Shown in pieces: positions 8,211 through 16,198 of a DNA stretch of 57,495 bases. Under the pieces are notes generated by a model that was not told the DNA's origin, did no database searches, and saw nothing but the letters and a program-made list of their open reading frames with translations. The position numbers were made by a program, and so were the translations under genes. Every line of letters starts with the position of its first letter. The first letter of the stretch is position 1. The stretch comes from Actinomycetes bacterium (GTDB lineage Bacteria; Actinomycetota; Actinomycetes; S36-B12; UBA5976), in assembly GCA_021814565.1 (NCBI GenBank), contig JAKAIC010000002.1, positions 1 to 57,495 of the forward strand, in the 5' to 3' direction.

Positions 8211-9572
8211 TCACATGCGCTCGAAGGAGCGGAATCGCTCCCAATCGGTGACCGAGCGGTTGAACGCGTCGATCTCCACTTCCGCCAGGTGACCGTAGTG
8301 CTTCTGCACCTCTGCACCGAAGGAATTGAGAATGAACTCACTCCCCAGCCACAACTCGCGGGATTCGCGCAGGGTCGTCGGTACGCGATCGGTCTCGAGC
8401 GCATAGGCGTTGCCGGTGAAGGCGGGCTCCAGTTCGAGGTTGCGCTGGATGCCGTCGATGCCGGCCGCGATCATGCCCGCGACTGCCAGGTACGGGTTGA
8501 CGTCACCGCCGGGAACGCGGTTCTCCACGCGCAGGCCCGGCCCGTGACCGACCAGGCGGTAGGCGCAGGTGCGGTTGTCCCGGCCCCACTTTATGGCGGT
8601 CGGCGCGAAGGTGCCGGGTTGGTAGCGCTTGTAGGAGTTGATGTTCGGCGCGTACAGCATGCCGAGGTCGCGCATGTGCGCGAGCTGGCCGGCGATGAAC
8701 GCGCGACCCAGTGCGGACAGGCCCTGCTCTGCGTCGTTGTCATCGGCGAGCACCAGTTCGCCGTTCAGGCCGCGGAACGACAGGTGGATGTGGCAGGAGT
8801 TGCCCTCGCGCTCGTTGTACTTGGCCATGAAGGTGAGCGACTTGCCGTGCGCGTGTGCAATCTCCTTGGCGCCGGTCTTGTAGATGACGTGGTTGTCGCA
8901 GGTGGTCTGTGCGTCCGCGAAGCGGAAGGCGATCTCGTGCTGGCCGAAGTTGCATTCGCCCTTCGCCGATTCGACGGTCAGGTTGGCCGCGGCCATGGCC
9001 AGGCGGATGTCGCGCAGCAATGGCTCGACGCGGGCCGAGCCCAGCATCGAGTAGTCGACGTTGTAGCGGTTGGAGGGCGTCAGGTGGCGGTAGCCGTTGT
9101 CCCAGGCCTGCTCATAGCTGTCGTCGAACACGATGAACTCGAGCTCGGTGCCGACGAGCGCGATCATGCCCATCTCGCGCAGGCGGTTGAGTTGGTGCTG
9201 CAGGATCTGTCGCGGCGACACGGCCACCCCGTGTCCGTGGTGATCGAGCAGGTCCGCGATGACGAGCGCCGAGCCCGGACGCCACGTGGTGTAGCGCAGC
9301 GTGTCCATGTCGCAACGCATCACCATGTCGCCGTACCCGGTGTCCCATGAGGAGACGTCATAGCCCTGCACCGTGTTCATCTCCACGTCGACCGCGAGCA
9401 GGTAGTTGCAGCCCTCGGTGCCGTGCGGCGCGACCTCATTGAGGAAGAAATCGCCATGGATGAACTTGGCCTGCAGTCGTCCCTGCATGTCCGTGAACGC
9501 GACCACGACCGTGTCGATACGGCCTTCGTGGATGTCGCGAGTGAGTTGTTCCAGCGTCAACGCTGATGTCAT
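8211..9572 (-). CDS. Glutamine synthetase-like gamma-glutamyl-amine ligase (PuuA/GlnA4-type)
   Basis: This 453-residue member of the glutamine synthetase fold contains metal-site Glu in GTELEF (141-146), KGECNFGQHE (204-213), CHIHLS (260-265), KRYQPGTF (315-322) and RVENRVPGGDVNPYL (348-362). It lacks the C-terminal adenylylation tyrosine motif of housekeeping GlnA and is surrounded by catabolic genes, so it is not the main nitrogen enzyme. Relatives include PuuA (putrescine), IpuC (isopropylamine) and Streptomyces GlnA3 and GlnA4 (polyamines, ethanolamine). It probably joins glutamate to an imported amine. ATG 9572 has a strong site (AAGGAAG) upstream. It is divergent from the permease across a 296-bp region. 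Confidence 0.9.
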   Translation of the reverse strand: MTSALTLEQLTRDIHEGRIDTVVVAFTDMQGRLQAKFIHGDFFLNEVAPHGTEGCNYLLAVDVEMNTVQGYDVSSWDTGYGDMVMRCDMDTLRYTTWRPGSALVIADLLDHHGHGVAVSPRQILQHQLNRLREMGMIALVGTELEFIVFDDSYEQAWDNGYRHLTPSNRYNVDYSMLGSARVEPLLRDIRLAMAAANLTVESAKGECNFGQHEIAFRFADAQTTCDNHVIYKTGAKEIAHAHGKSLTFMAKYNEREGNSCHIHLSFRGLNGELVLADDNDAEQGLSALGRAFIAGQLAHMRDLGMLYAPNINSYKRYQPGTFAPTAIKWGRDNRTCAYRLVGHGPGLRVENRVPGGDVNPYLAVAGMIAAGIDGIQRNLELEPAFTGNAYALETDRVPTTLRESRELWLGSEFILNSFGAEVQKHYGHLAEVEIDAFNRSVTDWERFRSFERM

Positions 9573-9868
9573 ATTCACTTCCTTGTGTCGCTGCGAGTGT
9601 GCCCTAGCGACTGATTTCGCGGAATGCCGCTCGACGCACATTCCGCTCGTGTTTGGTGGACACCACCGCAACCGCCTGCGCCGAAAGGCGCTGCCCCGGG
9701 TCTTTCGTCACTTCCACGCGTGAAACACACCACAGCAAGCGCCAGACCTGCAGGCTGCCGCAGGAGCACTCTGGCGACGGAACGTTCACTTCCGTTGCTC
9801 CCGACGTCGCACAACACTTCGGGAAACCCGTACAGGTTCCAAACCGGGCAGTCCTTGCAGGAGGTCGC
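9573..9868. promoter_or_regulatory. Divergent control region between ligase operon and permease
   Basis: This 296-bp non-coding stretch holds three symmetric elements: 8-bp perfect inverted repeats GCGGAATG/CATTCCGC at 9619-9626 and 9639-9646, a TGGTG-GA-CACCA palindrome at 9654-9665, and a GCGCC-GAAA-GGCGC hairpin at 9678-9691. The first two are operator candidates for a substrate-sensing repressor; no obvious partner regulator is adjacent. Confidence 0.55.
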
Positions 9869-11419
9869 GTGACAGACAAGATTCTCAGCGACGACGAACG
9901 TCGTCTCGCCGAGCTCGGATACAAACAGGAACTCAACCGCTCGTGGTCGAGCTTCTCCAACTTCGCCATTTCGTTCTCCATCATCTCCATCCTCGCTGGT
10001 TGCTTCACCACCTTCGCGCAGGCCTGGAACAACGGTGGCCCGGTCGCCATCTCACTGGGCTGGCCCCTGATTTCCGCCTTCATCCTCATCATCGGCTTCT
10101 GCATGGCGGAGCTGGCCTCGGCCTACCCCACCTCGGGCGGCATCTACTGGTGGGCATCCCGGCTCGGTGGCCCGCGCGCGGGCTACTACACCGGGTGGCT
10201 GAACCTGATCGGTCTGCTCGCCGTGGTGGCGTCGGTGGCATACGGCGCGGCAACCTTCCTCAACATCTTCATCGACTCCTTCTCGGACACGTACGCCAAC
10301 TCCTTCCTTGGCGGCGAATACCTGCTCCAGCAGTTCTTCTGGTTCCTGGTCATCATGGTGCTCGTGACGCTGGTAAACATCTTCAGCGGACACCTGCTGG
10401 CCGTGATCAACAACGTCTCGGTGTGGTGGCATGTCTTCGGCTCGGCGCTGGTGGTGCTCATCTGCGTGTTCACGCCGTCGAGCCACCAGTCGCTGTCCTG
10501 GATCTTCAGCACCCGCATCAACAACAGCGGATTCGGTGACGGCTCCTACTGGTTCTACGTGCTGCCGCTGGGTTTCCTGCTCACGCAGTACACGATCACC
10601 GGATTCGACGCTTCAGCGCACCTCGCCGAGGAGACGAGAGGTGCGCACCTGGCAGCCGCCAAGGGCATCTGGAAGTCGATCTTCTACTCGGCCATCGGTG
10701 GCTACATCCTGCTGCTCTCGTTCCTGTGGGCGGCATACAAGGTCGATGCCATCAACTCGCTCGATCCCAAGGTGAATCCATATGGCCAGGGCTCGGTCAT
10801 CCAGATCTTCGCCACCGCCCTCTCGCCGGCACTGTTCAAGCTGGTCATGTTCATCACCACGTCCGGACAGATCTTCTGCACCACGGCCTGCCTCACCTCA
10901 TCGTCGCGCATGATGTTCGCCTTCTCGCGTGACGGTGCCGTCCCCGGGCATCGTCGTCTGGCCAAGGTCAACCAGCACCGCGTGCCGGTGAACGGGGTGC
11001 TGGCCTCGGCCATCATCGGGGTCGTCATCACCTTGCCTGCACTGTGGAAGAGCCCAACCGGCGCACCCACGGCGTTCTACGCGGTCGTATCCGTCGCGGT
11101 CATCGGCCTGTACCTGGCCTTCCTCATCCCCATCTGGCTGCGCTGGACCCACGGTGACAAGTTCCAGCCGGGTGAGTGGACCCTGGGCAAGAAGTACAAG
11201 TGGATGAACCTGCTGGCCTCGGCTGAGATCGTCATCATCTCCATTTACTTCATCCTGCCCTTCACACCGGCTGGAACGCCGGGCAACAAGGACTTCACCT
11301 GGACGGCCGTGAACTACGCGCCCCTCCTCACCGGTGGCACCTTGGTCTTCCTCGCGGTCTGGTGGCAGGTATCGGTGAGGCACTGGTTCGCCGGACCCAA
11401 GCGGACCGTCGACAAATAG
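9869..11419 (+). CDS. APC-superfamily amino acid/polyamine/amine permease
   Basis: This 516-residue integral membrane protein has about 12 hydrophobic segments. A conserved first-helix region (FAISFSIISILAGC) and the phrase AELASAYPTSGG are typical of actinobacterial amino acid/choline-type (ACT) permeases in the APC superfamily. It begins at GTG 9869 after a textbook site (GCAGGAGG). Divergent pairing with the glutamine-synthetase-like ligase operon suggests that it imports the amine that is then gamma-glutamylated. Substrate identity cannot be read from sequence. Confidence 0.9.
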   Translation: MTDKILSDDERRLAELGYKQELNRSWSSFSNFAISFSIISILAGCFTTFAQAWNNGGPVAISLGWPLISAFILIIGFCMAELASAYPTSGGIYWWASRLGGPRAGYYTGWLNLIGLLAVVASVAYGAATFLNIFIDSFSDTYANSFLGGEYLLQQFFWFLVIMVLVTLVNIFSGHLLAVINNVSVWWHVFGSALVVLICVFTPSSHQSLSWIFSTRINNSGFGDGSYWFYVLPLGFLLTQYTITGFDASAHLAEETRGAHLAAAKGIWKSIFYSAIGGYILLLSFLWAAYKVDAINSLDPKVNPYGQGSVIQIFATALSPALFKLVMFITTSGQIFCTTACLTSSSRMMFAFSRDGAVPGHRRLAKVNQHRVPVNGVLASAIIGVVITLPALWKSPTGAPTAFYAVVSVAVIGLYLAFLIPIWLRWTHGDKFQPGEWTLGKKYKWMNLLASAEIVIISIYFILPFTPAGTPGNKDFTWTAVNYAPLLTGGTLVFLAVWWQVSVRHWFAGPKRTVDK

Positions 11420-11433
11420 CCGCTCCCAGCGAA

Positions 11434-11461
11434 GGGGCGATCACCATCCGGTGGTCGCCCC
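11434..11461 (+). terminator. Hairpin terminator after the permease
   Basis: GGGGCGATCACC pairs with GGTGGTCGCCCC (12 bp with one G-U pair) around a 4-nt loop, 14 bp after the permease stop, followed by CCTTCTCATT. Confidence 0.75.
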
Positions 11462-11627
11462 CTTCTCATTCCGGCATTCATTCGGCACCGGCAGGACCCC
11501 GACTCGACGTCTCCGGCCTCGGATACTGGCGCAGCAAGGTTGCCCTTCACTGCACGGTGGACGCACCCTCGGCGAAGGCCCGGCCGGGGAATCCGATCAT
11601 GAAACGGCTCGCACCGGGTGAGCGTCG

Positions 11628-11653
11628 CTCAGGCCATGCGCTCAGGCCATGCG
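11628..11653. repeat. 13-bp tandem duplication spanning the hydrolase stop codon
   Basis: The unit CTCAGGCCATGCG occurs twice head to tail. The stop codon of the alpha/beta hydrolase (11642-11644) lies in the second copy as numbered, so the extra copy falls downstream of the coding region. Apart from this and the upstream terminator, the interval 11462-11641 shows nothing recognisable. Confidence 0.85.
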
Positions 11654-12526
11654 CTCGCGCCACAGGCGTGCGACTTCGAGCGGCGCCTCGATCTGCGACA
11701 CATGAGCGGTGCCCATGATGATGCCGACCATCGCGCCCGGACGTTCACGGGTGATGCGATGCGCGGCAAGGGGATCGACGAGCTGGTCGCGGCGTCCGTA
11801 TATGACGAGAAGTGGAGCGTCGATCCCACGCAGCCGGTGCCACGGATCGGCCGAACGCGGACGCAGGTAGGACAGCATGAGCGAACGCGCGGAACCGAGA
11901 TAGGTGGAAGCCGCATGGTCGTCCTGGTCGCGCCGCCGGGTCTCATCGAGCAGTTCCTCGCGGCGCACCGGATGCACGTGTGCGGGATCGGCGAAGTTCA
12001 CCGAGAGTGTGCCCGCAACCCGTTGCTCCACGCTGGCCCGCTGCCAGCGTGCCAACAGGCGGTCTCCGATGCGGGGTAGGGCGACCACGGGAACCGCGTA
12101 GTTGGTACGGGTGAGCCGGTAGGCGGGGAGCGCCGGCGACACCAGGGTGAGGCTGCGCACGAGATCTGGACGACGCGCCGCCAGGTCGATGGCAACCACC
12201 CCGCCCAGCGAGTTGCCGAACAGGTGCACGGCACGCCCACCGAGCTGCTGCTCGATGAACGACTCGACGGCATCCACGAAGTCCTTGATGGTGGGCGGTG
12301 CGGGCGTCGGGTCCGAGTGGCCGAAGCCGGGCAGGTCGATGGCGTGCGAGTGCAGGGGAAGGGCGTGCATGAGGTCGGTCCAATTGGTGGCACGGCCCCC
12401 CAGCCCGTGGATGAGGATTGCTGGATCACCCGCACCAAGTTCGCGGAAGGCCAGGCGTCGTCCATCGACGAGGGCGAACTGCGCGGGCGGCGAAGGAAAA
12501 CCCCTGCCATCCATTACGGTCCCCAT
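11642..12526 (-). CDS. Alpha/beta hydrolase
   Basis: This 294-residue alpha/beta-fold hydrolase has an oxyanion loop HGLGG (40-44), nucleophile Ser106 in GNSLGG, and probable Asp247 (YGRRDQLVDP) and His275 (GTAHVSQIE). ATG 12526 is preferred because GGGAGGAC lies just upstream. It is divergent from the TetR gene with a 37-bp gap; hydrolases at this locus recur beside TetR-DUF3107 in actinobacteria. The substrate is unknown: esterase, epoxide hydrolase and haloperoxidase-like activities all share these residues. Confidence 0.88.
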   Translation of the reverse strand: MGTVMDGRGFPSPPAQFALVDGRRLAFRELGAGDPAILIHGLGGRATNWTDLMHALPLHSHAIDLPGFGHSDPTPAPPTIKDFVDAVESFIEQQLGGRAVHLFGNSLGGVVAIDLAARRPDLVRSLTLVSPALPAYRLTRTNYAVPVVALPRIGDRLLARWQRASVEQRVAGTLSVNFADPAHVHPVRREELLDETRRRDQDDHAASTYLGSARSLMLSYLRPRSADPWHRLRGIDAPLLVIYGRRDQLVDPLAAHRITRERPGAMVGIIMGTAHVSQIEAPLEVARLWRERMA

Positions 12527-12551
12527 TCCGTCCTCCCGGCATCCCCGACGA

Positions 12552-12557
12552 TAGGCT
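12552..12557 (+). promoter_or_regulatory. -10 element TAGGCT of leaderless TetR gene
   Basis: TAGGCT is followed by exactly 6 nt and the GTG start, with no Shine-Dalgarno sequence. It supports GTG 12564 as the start. Confidence 0.55.
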
Positions 12558-12563
12558 GCGATC

Positions 12564-13172
12564 GTGAGTTTCGATCGCACCGCGCCGCGTATGCCCCGTG
12601 AAGCGCGGCGCGCGCAACTCATCGACGCAGCGCGCACTGTATTTGTAGCACAGGGCTATCACGCTGCCGCGATGGACGACATCGCCGATCGTGCCGGCGT
12701 CTCCAAGCCGGTCCTGTACCAGCATTTCCCGGGCAAGCTTGACCTGTACCTGGCATTGCTGGAGATCAGCGGTGAGCAGCTCATCGATGCCGTGCGTGCC
12801 GCGCTGGCCTCCACCTCGGACAACCGCGAACGCGTCCAGGCCGCCGTGGGCGCCTACTTCGAGTTCGTGAACGACGCCGATGGCGCCTACCGCCTGGTCT
12901 TCGAATCCGATCTCACCAATGAGCCGTCCGTGCGGGATCGGGTGGAGGCCATCGAGGACGCCTGCACCGTGATGATCGCCCGTGTCATTGCCGAGGACAC
13001 CGGCTTGAACGATGACGAGGCCACCTTGCTCGCCATCGGCATCAGCGGCACGGCTGAGACCGCGGCACGCCGTTGGCTGAGGGAGGGTAAGGTCATCCCT
13101 ATCGGCCACGCTGTGGCCCTCGTGAATCGGCTGGTCTGGCGCGGCATCTCGGGTGTCCCCCGCAGCCACTAA
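12564..13172 (+). CDS. TetR/AcrR-family transcriptional regulator
   Basis: This 202-residue regulator has an N-terminal helix-turn-helix around 35-60 (MDDIADRAGVSKPVLYQHF), a highly typical TetR signature, followed by a helical ligand/dimer domain. It starts an apparent operon with DUF3107 (14-bp gap) and the DEAD-box helicase (4-bp overlap), the same order as mycobacterial Rv3208-Rv3208A. It may control itself and the divergent hydrolase. The ligand is unknown. The GTG start is supported by the TAGGCT hexamer 6 nt upstream. Confidence 0.9.
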   Translation: MSFDRTAPRMPREARRAQLIDAARTVFVAQGYHAAAMDDIADRAGVSKPVLYQHFPGKLDLYLALLEISGEQLIDAVRAALASTSDNRERVQAAVGAYFEFVNDADGAYRLVFESDLTNEPSVRDRVEAIEDACTVMIARVIAEDTGLNDDEATLLAIGISGTAETAARRWLREGKVIPIGHAVALVNRLVWRGISGVPRSH

Positions 13173-13186
13173 GTATTTGGAGCAAC

Positions 13187-13417
13187 ATGGAAGTCCGTAT
13201 CGGAGTCCTGCATGCGCCCCGCGAAGTCGTGTTCGAGTCGACGGAGTCCGTCGACAACCTGCAGGCCGCGGTGGATGCCGCCATCGCCTCGGGATCCACG
13301 CTTCGCCTGCATGACGACAAGGGCCGCGTGATCCTTGTTCCCGGCGCACTCATTGCCTACGTCGACATCGCAGCCGCCGATGCCCGCCGCATCGGATTCG
13401 GCGGGGCCGCATCTTGA
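13187..13417 (+). CDS. DUF3107 family small protein
   Basis: This 76-residue protein matches the actinobacterial DUF3107 family (mycobacterial TB9.4): it opens MEVRIGVLHAPREVVFES and has a hydrophobic VPGALIAYVDI near the end. The biochemical role is not established. It sits between the TetR gene and the DEAD-box helicase; its TGA overlaps the TTG of the helicase, so translation is likely coupled. GGAG precedes the ATG. Confidence 0.92.
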   Translation: MEVRIGVLHAPREVVFESTESVDNLQAAVDAAIASGSTLRLHDDKGRVILVPGALIAYVDIAAADARRIGFGGAAS

Positions 13418-14886
13418 CGCACCATCCCGGTCCGCTGTTCAGCGATTTCGGCGTCGATCCTGAGATCTGCGCCGCGCTCGAACATGCCGGCATCACCCAC
13501 GCCTTCCCCATCCAGGCCCAGACCCTGCCTCTCGCCCTCGCTGGCAATGACCTCATCGGTCAGGCCAAGACCGGCACCGGCAAGACGCTCGGTTTCGGCA
13601 TACCGCTGCTGCAGCGCATCACGGACCCCGATGGCACGCCACAGGCGCTCGTCATCGTGCCGACGCGTGAGTTGTGCATCCAGGTGGCGTCCGATCTCGA
13701 AATCGCAGGCAAACTCAAGGGCCTTCGCGTACTTGCCGTCTACGGCGGCCGCGCCTACGAGCCGCAGGTCGACGCACTGCACAAGGGCATCGACGTGGTC
13801 GTGGGCACTCCAGGCCGTCTCATCGACCTCATGAAGCAGAAGCACCTGGTGTTGTCCAAGGTGAAGACGCTGGTGCTGGACGAGGCCGACGAGATGCTCG
13901 ACATGGGCTTCCTGCCCGACGTCGAGACCCTCGTCAACGCCACCTCCCCGGCCCGCCAGACCATGCTCTTCTCGGCCACCATGCCGGGCGTCATCGTCAC
14001 CATGGCGCGTCGCTACATGTCCAATCCCACGCACATCCGTGCCAGCGATCCCGAGGACGCCGGTGCCACCGTCGACACCGTGGAACTGCACGTGTGGCAG
14101 GCGCACATGCTCGACAAGCCCGAACTCGTCGCTCGCGTGCTGCAGGCCGAGGGCCGCGGCCTCACCATCATCTTCACCCACACCAAGCGGCGTGCCCAGG
14201 AACTGGCCGACAACCTGGCGGAACGCGGGTTCGCCGCCGCCGCCGTGCACGGCGACCTCGGTCAGGGTGCACGCGAACAGGCCCTGCGCGCCTTCCGCGC
14301 CGGCAAGGTGGATGTGCTGGTGGCCACCGACGTGGCTGCCCGCGGCATCGATGTGGACGATGTCACGCACGTCATCAACTACGAATGTCCTGACGACGAC
14401 CGCACCTTCCTGCACCGTATTGGCCGCACCGGTCGCGCCGGAGCCAGTGGCGTGGCCATCACGCTCGTCGATTGGGCAGACCTCACGCGCTGGCACCTCA
14501 TCAACAAGACGCTGGGCCTGGCCTTCCACGATCCCATCGAGACCTACTCCAGCTCGGAGCACGTCTTCACCGGCCTCAACATCCCCAAGGACGCCACGGG
14601 CCGCCTCAGCAAGGCCAAGCAGACACGCGCCGGGCTGGCTGCCGAGGCCATCGAGGACCTCGGTGAGACCGGCAAGCGCCACAGCAAGAGCGGATCTCGA
14701 GAGGGACGCGACAACCGCGGGCGCGGCCCCCGTGACGCCGGCAAGCCCCGTGACGAGCGTCGCGAACGCAAGCCCCGCGAGGATCGACCAGCGCACGGAG
14801 ATGCGCCACGCGCGGAGACGGCACCGCGAGCACCTCGCGCTGAACGTCAGCGCAAGCGCACACGTGGTGGAGGCTCCGACAGCTAG
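13414..14886 (+). CDS. DEAD/DEAH-box ATP-dependent RNA helicase
   Basis: This 490-residue RNA helicase shows the Q-motif region (HAFPIQAQTLPLAL), Walker A AKTGTGKT (51-58), PTREL, DEAD (156-159), SAT, TDVAARGIDV and HRIGRTGRAG. The C-terminal 110 residues are disordered and very Arg/Lys-rich, typical of an RNA-binding tail in RhlE/CsdA-like proteins involved in ribosome assembly or RNA decay. A TTG start overlaps the stop of DUF3107. It is convergent with the ParA-like gene, only 12 bp away. Confidence 0.95.
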   Translation: MTHHPGPLFSDFGVDPEICAALEHAGITHAFPIQAQTLPLALAGNDLIGQAKTGTGKTLGFGIPLLQRITDPDGTPQALVIVPTRELCIQVASDLEIAGKLKGLRVLAVYGGRAYEPQVDALHKGIDVVVGTPGRLIDLMKQKHLVLSKVKTLVLDEADEMLDMGFLPDVETLVNATSPARQTMLFSATMPGVIVTMARRYMSNPTHIRASDPEDAGATVDTVELHVWQAHMLDKPELVARVLQAEGRGLTIIFTHTKRRAQELADNLAERGFAAAAVHGDLGQGAREQALRAFRAGKVDVLVATDVAARGIDVDDVTHVINYECPDDDRTFLHRIGRTGRAGASGVAITLVDWADLTRWHLINKTLGLAFHDPIETYSSSEHVFTGLNIPKDATGRLSKAKQTRAGLAAEAIEDLGETGKRHSKSGSREGRDNRGRGPRDAGKPRDERRERKPREDRPAHGDAPRAETAPRAPRAERQRKRTRGGGSDS

Positions 14887-14898
14887 GCGCCGGACAGG

Positions 14899-15552
14899 TC
14901 ACGCAGCCAGCAGGCGCTTGGCGAATTCACGATAGGCATTGAGCGCCATCGGGGGATGCGGGATGGCCATCGATACCGGCACCACGCTGGCGTCGAGCCC
15001 TGCTCCTCCGATGACCAGCAGGCCACGGAACTCCAGCGCCGGATTCACAAAGCGCCTTACCTCATCCATGGACGCGAGCAATTGCGCCTCCGCCCGCGGT
15101 GAATGCTGACGCACCGGCATCAGCACCACATCCGCGGCCGCCAGCGCATTTTGTGTGAGCAGGCCCAAGGATGACGCGCAGTCAACAATGATCCAGTCGT
15201 AGTCATCGACCACATCGGCCAGCGCATGACGCAACAGTTGCTCGCGTCCGGAGCGCGTGATCAAGAATGCTTCCACTCCCGAGAGTTCGAGCGTCGCGGG
15301 CAGCACATCCAGGCCGGCATCGGTGTCCAGCATGGCCTCCGTGACCGGCAGTGCATGCACCAGCACGTCGAAGAGCGAGCAGGAGAGCGTCTCGGCGTCA
15401 ATGGCAAATGCCCGCGTCAAATGCGCCTGGGCATCGAGATCCACTGCCAGCACCCGCTGGCCGAGGTCGACCAGCATGCTGGCGATGCCCACGGCGGCAC
15501 TGGTCTTGCCGGAGCCGCTCGCCGGGTTGGCCAGGGCCAGCAGGCGTGCCAT
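14899..15552 (-). CDS. Orphan ParA/MinD-like P-loop ATPase with altered Walker A
   Basis: This 217-residue ParA-superfamily protein has a P-loop reading ANPASGSGKTS (8-18): the signature lysine of the KGGxGKT loop is replaced by Ala11, while Lys16-Thr17 remain. Downstream motifs VLAVDLDAQAHLT and IIVDCASSLGLL correspond to the A-prime and Walker B regions. No ParB or parS lies nearby. The ATG shares one base with the marC stop (TGATG), indicating coupling. Loss of the signature lysine, which stabilises ATP sandwich dimers in this family, makes a canonical chromosome-segregation role doubtful. Confidence 0.85.
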   Translation of the reverse strand: MARLLALANPASGSGKTSAAVGIASMLVDLGQRVLAVDLDAQAHLTRAFAIDAETLSCSLFDVLVHALPVTEAMLDTDAGLDVLPATLELSGVEAFLITRSGREQLLRHALADVVDDYDWIIVDCASSLGLLTQNALAAADVVLMPVRQHSPRAEAQLLASMDEVRRFVNPALEFRGLLVIGGAGLDASVVPVSMAIPHPPMALNAYREFAKRLLAA

Positions 15553-16172
15553 CAATGCGCCAGTCCGATGAAGCCCTCGACCGAGTTCGCGAGCAACTGC
15601 ACACCGATGGCGGCAAGCAACAGGCCCATGATGCGCGAGAAGACCATGATGCCTCCGGTACCGGCGAGGCGTGCGATGAAGCCCGAGAAGCGCATGGCGA
15701 TCCAGATCATGATGTGCACCGCCAGCACTGCGGCGGCCAGCGCCACCCACTTGGGCGCGGTGTCCGCCTGCCGCGAGTAGAGGATGGTGGCAACGATGGC
15801 ACCCGGACCGGCTAGCAGCGGCGTGCCCAGCGGCACCAGCGCCACCGAGACGTCGTTGACGGCTTCGTTCTGTGTCTGCTCGGCTCCCGTGAGCAGTTGC
15901 AAGGCGATCAGCAGGAGCAGCAGGCCACCGGCTCCCTGCAAGGCCGGCAACGAGATTTTGAGGTACTGCAGCACCTGCTCACCAAGCAGGGCGAAGGCGA
16001 CGATCACCCCCAGCGAGGTGGCGGTGGCGGTGCGCGCGATATGCGCTCGCTGCTCCCGTGTCTTGCCCTGCGCGAGTGCCATGAAGATGGGCACGATCCC
16101 GGGCGGATCCATGATGACGAAGATGGTGACCAGCGCGGAACCGAACACCCGCATGTCGATCAGCGCACCCAT
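15552..16172 (-). CDS. MarC family integral membrane protein
   Basis: This 206-residue protein has six predicted membrane helices and the family signatures IVMDPPGIVPIF-like (FVIMDPPGIVPIF, residues about 18-30) and VPLGTPLLAGPGAI. MarC proteins have no agreed function; the early link to antibiotic resistance in E. coli was withdrawn. It lies 26 bp after the NRAMP-like gene and overlaps the ParA-like gene, so these probably form one operon led by the MgtE-type sensor gene. Confidence 0.93.
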   Translation of the reverse strand: MGALIDMRVFGSALVTIFVIMDPPGIVPIFMALAQGKTREQRAHIARTATATSLGVIVAFALLGEQVLQYLKISLPALQGAGGLLLLLIALQLLTGAEQTQNEAVNDVSVALVPLGTPLLAGPGAIVATILYSRQADTAPKWVALAAAVLAVHIMIWIAMRFSGFIARLAGTGGIMVFSRIMGLLLAAIGVQLLANSVEGFIGLAH

Positions 16173-16198
16173 GGCGAAATCCTAAGTGCTGCAAGGGC

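Noticed and set aside
8211-9572. Housekeeping glutamine synthetase (glnA)
   Set aside because: No C-terminal adenylylation motif and a catabolic gene context; it fits the PuuA/GlnA3/GlnA4 group better.
13357-14796. Minus-strand open frame across the DEAD-box helicase
   Set aside because: Gly/Val/His-rich shadow without motifs; the plus strand holds all helicase motifs.
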